The translations under genes were made by a program, and so were the position numbers. A DNA stretch of 34,728 nt. Source: Dimargaris cristalligena. Lineage: Eukaryota; Kickxellomycota; Dimargaritomycetes; Dimargaritales; Dimargaritaceae. The notes under the pieces are model-generated. The model searched no databases and had not been told where the DNA came from. It was given only the letters and a program-made list of their open reading frames with translations. How positions within the stretch are numbered: position 1 is the stretch's first letter; each line of letters starts with the position of its first letter. The DNA lies in the NCBI GenBank assembly GCA_027576995.1, contig JANBQC010000283.1, positions 1 through 34,728 on the forward strand. Reading direction: 5' to 3'. Positions 23,319 to 34,515 of this stretch are shown one piece after another.

Positions 23319-26300
23319 ATGACCAGCCCACGCATACTTGATTTCGCCAAGCTCTCCCGCATCGGTGGCCCTCTCGAGGGTGTCGCCCTCGACTGTGGCG
23401 GCCCTAGCGAAACAGAAACCCGGCCCGCCGCCCCAAAGACAACCAAAACGATCCCCATTGGCGGAGTGGAGGTGTCGTTCCCGTTCCAACCCTACGGGGC
23501 CCAACTCGGACTCATGGCCAAAATTATCCAGGCCCTCAAGACCTCCCAGAATGCCCTACTCGAGAGCCCGACGGGGTCGGGTAAGACGCTGGCTCTCCTT
23601 TGCGCCACCTTGGCTTGGCAGAAGCAGCTCCGGGCGACCGCCGAAGAAACGCGCCGACTGCGCACCCTTGAAAGGGAGCGCGCCAAAACCGCGCGACGGG
23701 CCGTCATGGTGGACTGCCTTTTACCCGGGAATTCCCCGGACGAGCGTGCCCTGCTGCTCCAGTCGCACATATTCGTACACATCATTGAGCGAGTGTTCAG
23801 CAACCCCAGACACCTCCGAGTCATCCGGGCGGCGAACGGCCCGTTGCCGCTTGCCCCCTGTCCGATCCTATCCCGGAGGGAGTCATTGGACGGCCCCCCC
23901 GTCCCGATATCCGGAAATCCCGAGCAGAGTAGGCCAAGCGACGTGGACCCCCGTCCCAGCGGGCCCGCGTGCGTCAAACGAGAATACCCCTATGACAACC
24001 TAGGTGACTTTAAGAATCACTGGAAGGCCCTATCCCATGGCCCGACTCCGACATCCCCTCCCGGTTCCCCCAGGAAACCCGTACCGGGCGGCGGCTTTCT
24101 GCCCAGCACCACCGGCGATGGGGACGATGGTGCGGCGGGGCCACTGACTCCGAGCGAGCTCGAGGCCATTGCGCGCTTTACGGGACTGTCCATCCGCCGG
24201 GCTCTAAATCCCGCTCAGATCAAAGCCCTCTGTCGCCAAAATATCCTCCGCCCCTCCGTTACCAAGGCGATGCTCAACCTGTCGGCCCAACTGGGCGACT
24301 ACCCGGTCCGTTGGGACCACTACCTACCCTGGACCGAGGGGGGCATCGAGAGTAGCCTAGCGGATCCCAAGCGCCTGGTTAACGACGACGGAGACGGGGG
24401 GGTCCTTCCCGACTCGGCCACGGAAGCGAATGAACGGGAGACAGTCGTGCCCACGATTTACTATTGCGCCCGAACCCACAAGCAAATCTCCCAGGTCATC
24501 CGGGAGCTGAAGCGCAATACCGTTTACACTCCCCGCATGTCCATTTTGTCCAGCCGCCGCCACGCCTGTATTCACCGCCAGGCCCGGCGATCCCACCAGG
24601 TGGACGAGGAGTGCCAGGCCCTGCGGGAAAAGGGCAAGTGCCACCATTTGCACCATATCAACGACCTGGTCGAGCGGGTCCAGTCGCGCCAGGGGATCGG
24701 CGCCGTGTGGGATATCGAAGACCTGGCTCGGGTCCGGGCACCGGGCAAAGGCTGCCCTTTCTACGCCATGAAGGAATTGGCCACCCGGGCCGATATCATC
24801 TTTTGCCCGTACAACTACCTAATCGACCCTTTGATCCGGAAGGCCTCCGGAATCGAACTCAAGGGCAGTATCGTCATTGTGGATGAAGCACACAATATTG
24901 AGGATATCGCCCGGAGTAGCGCCACGGGCTCTTTCAACAACTTGGAGATCGAACTGACTATGCACCAGCTGGGGGAGATGCTCAAGGGGGATTTCGGGGC
25001 CCATCGAACCCTGCTCGAACTGCTACAGGCCCTGAACAGGGCCATGTCCGACTCGACCATTCAGTACAGCACTACGGAGTTCGATTACAAATTATCCATG
25101 TAAGTAGACAATTGGAGGGGCTTGTAGACGCAGTCACTCCCCCCCTCCAACCCACCCAAGCGGAACTTTGAAGGGCCTCTTCGCCAGTGCCTAACCAACC
25201 CCCCTATGCCGCACTCTAATTTTGGGCCGACTACCGGTCCCGCCGACGGGACGGAACCCCGTGCGAATTTCATCGAATCCCTTTCCCCACAACTGCAGTA
25301 TCTCCGACCTAAAAATCGCCAAATTTCTCGAGGGCATCGGGGCCACTTCGGGCAACATCAACGAGCTATTAAGTAAATTCAGGACCGCCGAGTCCGCGGC
25401 CGAACTCCGTCGACAGCACAACGCCGAGCGGCGACTGTTGCTCGAACGGGGCGAGATAACCGAGAAGAACCTGGACCTGCTTCCCCACCTAACCACCCAA
25501 TCACTGGGCACGCTAGGCCGCCTCCTACTCATCTTCGAAAATATTTTAGGCCACGACCTGGTCCACTTGGAGGACTATCACATCGGCCTGTTCCAACGGC
25601 AGTTTGAGGACCGCCTCCACGAATCCCTCGCCCTGCAGCTCAAGGCTCCCTCGCGCACGGAGGTCTACGAGGCGGCGTTCTGGTGCATGAATCCGGGCGT
25701 CATTTTCAAACCCATCGCCGAGGCTTGCCGGTCGGTCGTTCTGACCAGCGGGACTCTATCGCCCCTCGATACGTTCATGTCCGAGCTGCAGACCGATTTC
25801 CCCATCATGCTGGAGGCCAGACACATCATCGAGCCCAATCAGCTGTGGTCCGGGGTGATTCCGCGCGGCCCCCAGTATACTGAATTCAAGGGGGTCCATG
25901 CGGTGGTCAACTCCCTCCAGTACCAGGACGACCTCGGTCAGTCCATTCTGGGGATTAGCCGGCTGACCCCGCACGGGGTGCTGTGCTTCATGTCCTCCTA
26001 CACGCTCATCAAGAACACCACGAGTCGCTGGCGACTGACCAAATTACTGGACCACCTCGAGGGCGCCAAGGAAGTCTTTATCGAGCCCCAGAGTGTGGGT
26101 AACAAGGAGTTCGAGGGCTTCATGAAGGACTACCTGGCCTGCGTCGAGAATAGTGTGGCCGGTAGACCCAACTGCCGAGGGGCCATCATGTTCGCGGTTT
26201 ACCGGGGTAAGGTATCCGAGGGCATTGACTTCTCCGACGCCTGCTGCCGCGCCGTCATCAACGTGGGCATCCCCTTCCCCCACCTGCGGGATATCCAAAT

Positions 26301-26819
26301 CAATCTAAAGAAGGAGTACAACGATGAGCGGAGCCAGTTGGCCGAATGGCGCCGTTTATCAGGTCGCGAGTGGTATAGCATCCAGGCCTTCCGGGCCATG
26401 AACCAGGCCCTGGGGCGCTGTATTCGGCACAAGCGGGACTGGGGCGCCATTGTATTTCTCGAAACCCGCATCGCCTGGCCCTCCTCCAATAAATACCTGT
26501 CCAAATGGGTGCGGGGCCAAGTACGGAACTACGACTCCTACGACCAAGCCATTCACGGCATGGGCGAATTCATGAAACACTGGTAAGTACAACCCTTCAG
26601 CAGTATAGGGCCTGGGGGATACCTAGGGAAGGAAGCGGTAATTCGATTATAGGCGCGGAAATCATTTATTGGATCAATCAGCTAATACACTCCCTCCGTC
26701 ATCTCAATATCACTCATGTTATTAGGTCCCGCGAGGAAAGCCCCGTCCACGAAATGAAAACGGAGATTGTCTGGTCATCCGACTCGGAGGTAGAAGACGG
26801 GTCGAATCTAGCCAAGTAA
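23319..26819 (+). CDS. FANCJ/BRIP1-like iron-sulphur DNA helicase
   Basis: A 5'-to-3' superfamily 2 DNA helicase of the XPD/FANCJ/RTEL1/CHL1 group that acts in the nucleus in crosslink repair and unwinding of secondary structures. Exons are 23319-25099, 25299-26582 and 26726-26819, all phase-consistent, giving 1052 residues. Walker A is ESPTGSGKT (about residues 82-90). The four iron-sulphur cysteines are Cys417, Cys432, Cys441 and Cys479. The Walker B/DEAH box is VDEAHNIED near residue 522. C-terminal motifs include LTSGTLSPLDTF, RGKVSEGIDFSD and the motif VI region QALGRCIRHKRDWGAI. FANCJ is favoured over CHL1 or RTEL1 because of CATLAWQK after motif I, YYCARTHKQISQVIRELKR, and DIIFCPYNYLIDPLIR. 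An insert of about 270 residues separates motif I from motif Ia. The C-terminus is short and acidic (SDSEVED), without the long tail of human BRIP1. Confidence 0.86.
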
Positions 26820-26856
26820 AGCTTACGGACTTGTGTTATTCATGTTATTAATGTTT

Positions 26857-26862
26857 AATAAA
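26857..26862 (+). terminator. Polyadenylation signal AATAAA of the FANCJ-like gene
   Basis: AATAAA lies about 40 bases after the helicase stop, in the 70-base gap to the converging receptor gene. The 3' untranslated regions of the two genes probably overlap. Confidence 0.45.
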
Positions 26863-26889
26863 TTACCCTATTAAAACTAGTTCAAGGCC

Positions 26890-29094
26890 TCACTTCCTCG
26901 TATGTTCCAGGATTTCGGCAAAGTGGGCCAGGAACTTGGGAAACACATTGGCGTAGACCAAATGCAGGATTTCAATGCGGGCCCCGTCAAACATATCCAA
27001 CTTCCAGTGGCCCTCCTCAGCGCGGCTCTGAATCTCGCGGAGCGTGTGGTACTCGATGGGTAGTGTAAACTCCGAGTGGGCCGCGAAAAACTTCTTGTAG
27101 ACGCGGTGCAGCTCAATCACTACCGAGTCGTTCATGGCCCCCGGCGCCCACGGGGACTCCAAGTCCAGGGTGGATTCCCAATCGGGCGGAGGCGGCAGCG
27201 CAGAGGATCCGGCATCCGACCCGGTTGTGGAACCGAGGGGGGTGCCCTGGTGGGTGCGGCAGGGGTGGATGGTGGGGGTGGTCATGGTCATGGTTGAGGG
27301 CACCTTACTCATACCCGGCCGACCGGTACTCCCCATTTGGCTCAGCTCGGTGTTAATAATCACGCTGGCCGAGGGCGGCAGGGGGCGGTCAAGGCCCAAA
27401 GCCGAGTCCAACTGATCGGGCTCCGGTTGGAAGCGGCCCAGCATGGCGTGCTGGTGGGCGGCGTGGTTGAGGGGAACGGTGTTGGTGCGCACTTCATCAA
27501 TGGTAGCGAAAATGGTGTAAGTGATGGGCGTCGGAAACTCAATGAACGAGGGGACCCCGGTACTGGAGGGGACCATCCCCCCGGGGGTGGATAAGGAGGG
27601 CGACTGCAACTCCAAACAGGCGCGGAGCCGCTCCGACGGCCCGTCGTTGAGACTCAGGTCATCCTGGAAGCAAGCGGGATCCTCGGGGGAGGGAGCGAAG
27701 AGGGGCTTGTCGGCTGCCTCGGTGGGACCCGCCCCCTTCGGTCCCTCGGAGCCCCCCGCCGATTCGGCCAGGCCGTGGGCCGCGGACTCAATGAGGCGAG
27801 AGCCGCCCTGGGTCAGGGACAACCACGAATAGTGGGAGGGATGCTGCCACGACAAGTAGGAATAATACACCATGTTCTTGAGCCGCTGGTAATCCTCGAG
27901 GAATATGATGGTTTCGGGGCAGAAGCATTTACCGGCCGACTCCTTCAGCTTTTGGAACAAGATGCGATCGCTCAAGACCCGCTGGAAACCCACGTAATTG
28001 GGCGTTTTCTTTTCGTCGTGCTCGTCGACGGGAATGGAACCAAACCGCCGGGTCTGGAATAGGGGCACTACCACGGACAGCATGTGCGTCCCCATGACCC
28101 CCAGGGCCAGAAAATCAAGGGGTTTGACAAAGCGGTTCACACCGAAATTGGGGGCTCGGTGGATCAAACACACCAGCAGACAAACAGTGGAAAACAGGAT
28201 GGACTTCACCAGCTCGCTGCGGATACGGTAGGCGTCCGCGACATACCAGAGCAGGTAGGCCGCCACGGGGTAGACCACCAACATATCCAGGGCCAACATA
28301 CCCAACAGGGGGGTATAGTAGGAGAAGGTTCCGTGGCAGCTAATCACCGGTGGACTGGCTCGAAAACGGGCGTTAGACAGTTGAATAGTGAGGCAGTAGG
28401 CCAGGAGTAGCACAAGACCGCCGAGGAACACATACTTGAGCAGGCGGTTCAGGGCCCGACACCGGTGCCGACAAAGAAACAGGTCAGAGGGAGCTAGGGC
28501 AGGATCAGATGGGCCATTGCGACCGGGTAGCCGGCCCGCCGGTGTGGGGGTGGGCGTAGTGGTTTGGCGTAGCGGGCGGATGGGGGTAACCAACTTCCGT
28601 AGCAAGGGGCCGAGGGCGGGTCGGCCCCGGGGCTGACTAGCACAGTCGCACAGCCGTTCGCCCTGGGCCAGGTTGACCACCCATAACATGCGATCTTCGC
28701 TCATGCGGGCCTTGACGATAAACTGGAGGGTGCGGCAAATTAGCATGGTGTTCCAAAGGTAGTACCCAATATGGAGGCCCCAAAGGTACACATAACAGGG
28801 AACCTGGCGGCGGTCTTGGGAGGCGAGTAGGATGCCCATGGTTAGCACGTAGCCCATGGCAGCCTGGAGGAGAGTCAGGCGGATGGACCGCAGTTTGATG
28901 TCGCGAATGTATTTGCCGCGAAGATAAAACAGTACGGTGGTGACCAGGAACACCAGGGAATAGACGCCAATGATGGACACATAGACGATTTGCCGGATTG
29001 AGCAAAAACTGCTGCCCGCCTGGTCGTTGACACAGCTAGAGGCTTTGGTGGACGGGACCGGATGAGAGCCATCGGGAGGAAACTCGGGGTCCAT
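26890..29094 (-). CDS. Seven-transmembrane receptor with C-terminal RGS domain (fungal 7TM-RGS, GprK-like class)
   Basis: A single exon, 734 residues, with a GCCATGG start. Hydrophobic helices lie near residues 33-58, 70-91, 99-127, 218-240, 260-286, 296-312 and 327-347, giving seven membrane segments with a long Pro/Thr-rich loop (about 150-215) between helices 3 and 4. The C-terminal part is an RGS domain, which speeds GTP hydrolysis by G-alpha subunits. Its first half is at about 370-412 (VLSDRILFQKLKESAGKCFC, then PETIIFLEDYQRLK) and its last half at about 657-725 (ELHRVYKKFFAAHSEFTLPI, then DMFDGARIEILHLVYANVFP). About 240 residues of low-complexity sequence separate the two halves. 7TM-RGS proteins are known in filamentous fungi (GprK) and plants (AtRGS1), where they attenuate G-protein signalling at the plasma membrane or endosome. 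The ligand is unknown. It is tail to tail with the helicase gene. Confidence 0.88.
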   Translation of the reverse strand: MDPEFPPDGSHPVPSTKASSCVNDQAGSSFCSIRQIVYVSIIGVYSLVFLVTTVLFYLRGKYIRDIKLRSIRLTLLQAAMGYVLTMGILLASQDRRQVPCYVYLWGLHIGYYLWNTMLICRTLQFIVKARMSEDRMLWVVNLAQGERLCDCASQPRGRPALGPLLRKLVTPIRPLRQTTTPTPTPAGRLPGRNGPSDPALAPSDLFLCRHRCRALNRLLKYVFLGGLVLLLAYCLTIQLSNARFRASPPVISCHGTFSYYTPLLGMLALDMLVVYPVAAYLLWYVADAYRIRSELVKSILFSTVCLLVCLIHRAPNFGVNRFVKPLDFLALGVMGTHMLSVVVPLFQTRRFGSIPVDEHDEKKTPNYVGFQRVLSDRILFQKLKESAGKCFCPETIIFLEDYQRLKNMVYYSYLSWQHPSHYSWLSLTQGGSRLIESAAHGLAESAGGSEGPKGAGPTEAADKPLFAPSPEDPACFQDDLSLNDGPSERLRACLELQSPSLSTPGGMVPSSTGVPSFIEFPTPITYTIFATIDEVRTNTVPLNHAAHQHAMLGRFQPEPDQLDSALGLDRPLPPSASVIINTELSQMGSTGRPGMSKVPSTMTMTTPTIHPCRTHQGTPLGSTTGSDAGSSALPPPPDWESTLDLESPWAPGAMNDSVVIELHRVYKKFFAAHSEFTLPIEYHTLREIQSRAEEGHWKLDMFDGARIEILHLVYANVFPKFLAHFAEILEHTRK

Positions 29095-30060
29095 GGCGAA
29101 TGATAATTGGAATAAGGCTGAGATGCAAAAAACGGCCTGGCGTATGGGGTGGGAGGAGGGTTAAATAGGCAAAGGGGCAGCTATCCGAATTCTTAAGCAG
29201 CCTACTTTAGTAAACTGTCATTTAGAGTGGACACGGACGGGGATGAGGCTCCGGGTTGTACGGGGCATAGCCTATTAGCCGTGGATAATTGGGGAAGCAA
29301 ATATAGTAACGGTAGGGTATTCGAATAATGGAGGTAACAGAATGAATCACGGTTGAATAAAATACAGGGACATGGGGCTGAACGAGAGATGCGGGCTTGC
29401 CGTTGAAACGATTAAAATAGCAGGGCCAAGGACACGCCCATGCAAGCGACGGGAGGGGACAGGATTGCCGAAGGGTTGGTATTAAAGTCGGATGACAGTG
29501 CGCCGGTCAAATGCGGGAAATTGAAAAGGGAAACGATATAGTGACAGGAGGGTAATTAATTGAAATGGGAGGCAACAGAGACAGACGTAGCGCGGTGGGT
29601 GGGCTCTAGCACGGGTAGGCCCCCATTCGAGGACCGCCTAGGTGGAGCAAAATAAACTATATAAAAAACAACAACAGGCCCAGTTGGGCGGACGCTGCTT
29701 TCGGGAAGGGACACGCTGGCGCTGAAATAGGGGTTTGGTGTTGAAGATGTGGTAGCCGAGGCCCACCAACGGGTGGATGGCGAGATTCTATGGATTGGTT
29801 AGCCGGCGAGAGGCAGTGGGCCAAATCACACGGCTGGTATGGATCCGCGGCGGCGAGGAGGTTGGTGCGACTTAGCGCTATAGTCCGCTGACCACTAAGT
29901 AGGCGTAGTGGCACGAGGAAGAGAGTGGTCCGTGTTGCCTGAACCAAGTGGGGGTGTAACCCTCGCTCGTGGTCAGTGCTATTGCCGCCCTTCCTTACCT
30001 TCAACAACGGGGTTTCCTGGCCGCGACCACCGAAAGTGGTAGCCCCTGACTTCCCGTTAA
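29095..30060. other. Upstream region of the receptor gene; no supported gene
   Basis: The region is moderately GC-rich and without a recognisable protein. A 169-codon minus-strand frame (30166-29657) is Pro/Arg-rich, has a GTAAGG donor-like site within it near 29999, and has no domain. I do not call it, because the plus strand is open over the same stretch. Confidence 0.35.
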
Positions 30061-30651
30061 ATGTCGACCGACACCAGGGCACCGCTGGATACGGCCATGC
30101 AAACAATACCACCACCAGTGGCCATGCCGAACGGAAAGCGGCCTTTTCGCGAAGAGTGTCGGCCACTCAAGCCCCGTTGGGCTAGCATTGCACCCTCGTT
30201 CAACCAACACCTGCGCCGAACCATATGGATTGGACTAGTCGGCGTGCCCCGTGAAAATGCAATCGGATGGCGGAGTGGTAAAACCAGCCGCGGGTCGACA
30301 GGACCACTCAGCGGAGGTAATAGTAGGGATGGTCTGCGGAAATTGCACCAAACGCCGCTCAGGAGGCCAGGCCCTTACCAGAAGTAAGCACCCTCGACTT
30401 TAATGGACCGCCCGGTGCCGAACTGGAAAATAGAAGGGGGGGCAGATGCCGGACCACGGCGACTCTTTTCATTTCTCTGAAAAATAGCGAAGCCCAACTG
30501 ATATCCTTGTCGACGGCCCAGTCCTGGTCATATTCTCTATCCACCCTCCCCGGGATCGGCAGTACGCACCACCGAGGGAACTGAGTCGGGCACAGTCGTT
30601 TGACTCCGATGCGTACCCTAGCCTCAGACTACGCCAAACCCCTATTGCACA
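30061..30651 (+). CDS. Weak candidate two-exon gene of unknown function
   Basis: An ATG at 30061 opens a 108-codon basic frame that ends at a GTAAGC donor at 30384. About 105 bases further on, a pyrimidine-rich stretch ending AAATAG (about 30487) looks like an acceptor. After it two frames are open. One keeps phase and ends at a TGA near 30583 (EAQLISLSTAQSWSYSLSTL). The other, out of phase, runs to a TAG near 30651 (DILVDGPVLVIFSIHPPRDR). No family is recognised, and the minus strand is also open over exon 1. This may be chance in GC-rich sequence. Confidence 0.18.
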
Positions 30652-31017
30652 ACACCGGTAGCCCCTCTTTTTACGTGAAGGGCTTCAAAAAAAGTAGAAC
30701 AGTACGAATGAGAGGCCCTAGTTGGATGTCTGGCTGTAATACAGCAACCCGCCAAGCCCTACGGGGATGCGGTTTCTAGGAGACACCCCCCTCACCTACA
30801 CCGGGGAGTATATAATTCGTTGAGCAGCCAACTGTGGTGCACTGTCCAGCCCAATGGGTATCATCTATATTCTGGACGGTGTGGCCCGGTCGCTCTCTAC
30901 GGCGCCTGCTCCTTAATCAAGCCTTGCGGTAAACTCAATAATATCAATTAACCACGAAGGAACTGGGTATAGTTATGAATATTAGGAAAGCGAATCATCA
31001 AATAGCCCTAGGCTCTT

Positions 31018-33640
31018 CTAAAACCCGGACAACCCCCACCGACCCACTTCCCGCATCGCCTCTTCATTGCCGGCACTGACGATGGGGTCCTCCAGCAGAT
31101 CCCCGATGCAGTGCCAAGGATCGCGCCCTCCACCCCAACACAGTAGTTTCTGACGGTAGGCCTCGCCGGCCGCCCGGGATAGGGGGTTCTGGGCAAATTT
31201 CCGTTCCCAAATCCGCGCCGCCAATACCCGATCAAAAAGGTAGGCGTAATAGCCCCCGCCATAGCCGACCAGATGCCCAATCGTGACCTGCCAGTCGACC
31301 CCATCGACGTAGGGCACGAAGCTCAGCGGTAGCCCCGAGTCCTGCAAGAGGTGTAGGATAGGGGAGCTCAGCTGGCCCGCGGAGGGGGTCGACGGTAGCG
31401 TCGGGGCCATACGGGCCCGGGCGGCGGGTTCCAGGTAGGCCAAGGCATCCGCCAAGCGGGGCTGAGCGGGACTCCCAATGGCCCCGTGGTAACACTGGTC
31501 CATGACCGACATGAGCACCTGGGACGCCGTTTCGAGACCGGAAAAGGCCCGCCGCTGCCGGAGGTGATCCGCCAGTAGTTCCGGGTGGAGGGGCTGGCCC
31601 GTCTGGTAGTGCCGAGCGAAAAGGCTTAGTACCCGGTGGTCATGGGCGAACTGCTCCATGAGAATGGAGGGCAGTTCCACAAAGTCGACCGGGCACCGCG
31701 TTCCGGCCACATTGTGGAAGCTGGTCAAGGCCAGCATGGAGTGCATCGCGTGGCCCATTTCGTGGAACAGGGTCTCCAGCTCGGGGAACCCCAGGATGCT
31801 GGGACTACCCCGCTGGGCCGGGGTGAAGTTGCAGACCAGCACCACCATGGGGCGTTGGAAACTCTGCCCCGTGGCCCGGTCGGTTCGGATCTGCTCCGGC
31901 ATACGGGCGGGGCCGACGTGGCCCACCGGCACGTCATCGTCGATCCGACGGGAGCACCGTACCGTAAAGTGGGCCGCCCCCTGGAAGGCCTTGTTGGGCC
32001 GACTAAATAAGTCGCAATAAATGGTGCCCAGTTGAACCCCAGCCTCGTCCATCACCTCTAACTTCTGGATATGGGTATGCCAGACCTCCCCGGGGGCGAT
32101 GCGGCCCGGCTGCAGTGTAATGCCGTAGAGTCGATTAAACAGCGTACTCAGCCCCTGTATAGCCCCGCCCACCGTAAAGTACCCGTATAGGCTGGGTAGC
32201 GAGGTTGGGGTCGTGGGCCGGGCATGGCCGAGGCAAAAATCCTTGTCCCAGGCCTGTAGGGAAGGCGTCAGGTTGGGGTGTGACTGCTGGGTCTTGATTT
32301 TCTCCAGGGCCTGCAATTCGGCAACGGTCTGTGGCTTGATAGTTTGGCCCAGGTTCAACAGGAACTGGCGTACATTGTCCGGTGACTGGGCCATTTTATC
32401 CTCCAGAAACATGTGCGCATAAGTGGGGCGGCCGGTCAACTTAGCCAGCGCCTGACGGGCCCACAGCAGCTGATCCAGCACGGCCACACGGTCCGCAGCC
32501 ACTCGGCGCTGGATCCGGAAGGCGTCCCGACGAACCGTTTCTCGCTTGGCCTGTCCAATCAACACGTTCCCCATGGACGACGGGACCGGCAGACGAAGGG
32601 AATCGGACGGGGAAGTGGCCCCCAGACTCCGGAGGAACGAGTCGGGCAGTCCGGCTAAATGGTCGGCCGATGGCACCGTCACGTACTGCGGCCGGGACCG
32701 CGAGGCGGGGGGTGCTTCGGGGGCCATAAAATGGTGGCCCAGATCGAGGATAGTGTTGGAAAGATGAACAAACTCGGCTCGCTGCCCATCGGGAAGGTGA
32801 ATCCCGGATTTTTCGAAATCGCGCAGGAACAACTCGGCCACATGGCGCTCCAGCGGCGAAAAGTCTCGGGAGATCTCGGGGGTGGTCAGGGCTTGTTTGA
32901 GTTTCTACATTAATAATGATATTATTATTAAGAAAAGAAATAACAGGTCGACCACGTGAGAGGAAATTAGTATTGATGGGCAGTCTCGAGGTTTCGCGCA
33001 AGCGGGAAGACGGCGAATGCTAATCGATCCAAAGACGAGTCGCCCTATCCGGCGACGGAGGGAGATCGCGACTTACCTGGTAGAGCTGGGTGTGCGTATT
33101 CAGAGTATTCATGTACTCGAACAAATAGCCAAAGGCCTGTTGGGCGACCTGCCGGTAGCCCTCATTGGGATGGGCCATACGGACAAACTCGGCAATGTCC
33201 ATGATACTACAGAGTTCATCGGAAAGCTGATCCATAATTTTAACGACCATCCGAAGCTCGGCCGAAGTTTCCGCTTCGACGATTTTCAGCACCAGGTGCT
33301 GGGCCCGTTGGAGAGTGCGCTGACTGGCCGTCACGAAGCCCTGTTGCGAAGTGAGTAAGGGGTGAAAGAGCAGTCCGACGGGCTCGAGCCCCGTTTGGGT
33401 GGTTTGGCTGGCGGGAGCCCTATCGAATAGGTCGACCAAATCGGTGGACCGCTGCATTTGAGGGTAAGCTCCCGATGCATGGTGACGCCAGCGGACCCGA
33501 ATGCGGTGGGGTGCAACTGCCGGGCCTGGACGACTACATCGCGGATAGGTCGTCCGCGCCATTACGGAGAAAGAAGCGTGGCCCGACCAAGGGAGATGGG
33601 CGGCTCGGACCCCCGCTAATCGGGCGAACAGTTGGACCAT
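31018..33640 (-). CDS. OCT1: Mitochondrial intermediate peptidase (OCT1/MIPEP), M3 zinc metallopeptidase
   Basis: Removes an N-terminal octapeptide from a subset of imported mitochondrial proteins, in the matrix, after the main processing peptidase. Exons in transcription order are 33640-33077 and 32904-31018 (donor GTAAGT, acceptor AATGTAG), giving 816 residues, normal for the family. The zinc site is FHEMGHAMHS at about residues 567-576, with the third ligand Glu in VDFVELPSILMEQF. The N-terminus (about 1-60) is rich in Arg with Ser and Ala and few acidic residues, as expected for a mitochondrial targeting sequence. GLFHPLL-like LLFHPLLTSQQGF and SDELCSIMDIAEFVRMAHP are typical of the N-terminal helical part, and DLLEDPIVSAGNEE is near the end. 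The ATG at 33640 is preferred because the targeting peptide follows it directly; the open frame upstream has no ATG. Confidence 0.95.
32911..32931. repeat. Near-palindromic AT-rich element in the OCT1 intron
   Basis: The sequence TAATAATGATATTATTATTA is an imperfect inverted repeat just upstream of the 3' splice site of the OCT1 intron (transcribed on the minus strand). It could form a small hairpin near the branch site or be a short microsatellite. Confidence 0.5.
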
Positions 33641-34515
33641 GATTGGAAATGACCTTTGGAAATGAAAAGAGTCCAAGAACACCGACAGAGACGGGAATGC
33701 AGGACTAAAGTACAACGAAAATGAAAGATAGTCTACTGAAAAGGCGTACCAGTTAACTTAAATGAGGTGGGTTTACATTGCCTGGTCCAGGAAGGATCTA
33801 CTGGATTCACAGCCCAGGTAATGGAATATAAGAAGAGTGTACTCCTTCCCATTGGTAGCCCCTACCCAACAAGCCTCTCTCAGACTGTACCAATACAGTC
33901 GGCTCTAATGGGCCAAATGAATTGTTACGGACAGGCTATCGGTGGAGACTAGCCAAAATGATGAATTAGAGCCAAGCGGCCGAAACTATTATTGTTAAGG
34001 GAGCTGTAAGGGCGTCTACTTTTTACATTTAATATATAGAAGCACCACAGCCAAAAACCTAAACATAAACGGATAGAATCCGACCATTAGGTTACCAATA
34101 GCAGCTGCGCCGATAAATGTAAGGGCGTAATTACCTCCATCGTTGGAGACCCGGCAGGGACAAGGAGTCCCACAGTACCAGTGTAGTAGGATCACGATCC
34201 CCCCCCCCTCCCCTTCAAAAAGAAGAATAGATGATGGCGCCGGGAACTAATAATATTCAAGGGCCGGGAACATCAAGTATTATACTCGGCTCGTTATCCA
34301 GCCCGGTGGGCCTCATTCAACTGAGTCGAGAGTAGCTGGAATAGAACCCCACCTCAAGTCCACTGCCAACCAAGCAATTAACCAAATGGGTATAGAAGCG
34401 TGACAAAGGTGGGGATGGGGATACTTTAGTACTTCACTCATCGATCACAATTGACTGCTTTCACTACCCCCTCTTTATCGTCTACCCCGTCCTGCGCCAG
34501 ATACCAAAATTGAAA
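33641..34515. other. Upstream region of OCT1; no recognisable gene
   Basis: Contains a 61-codon frame (33767-33952) without motifs, and a run of C residues near 34199-34213. It presumably includes the OCT1 promoter. No clear TATA box was seen on the minus strand. Confidence 0.4.

Noticed and set aside
25222..25298. Upstream part of the open frame preceding helicase exon 2
   Set aside because: It lies inside the intron. The acceptor at 25298 restores the conserved reading frame with exon 1.
34199..34213. C-rich run
   Set aside because: A simple homopolymer tract without an array or associated element.
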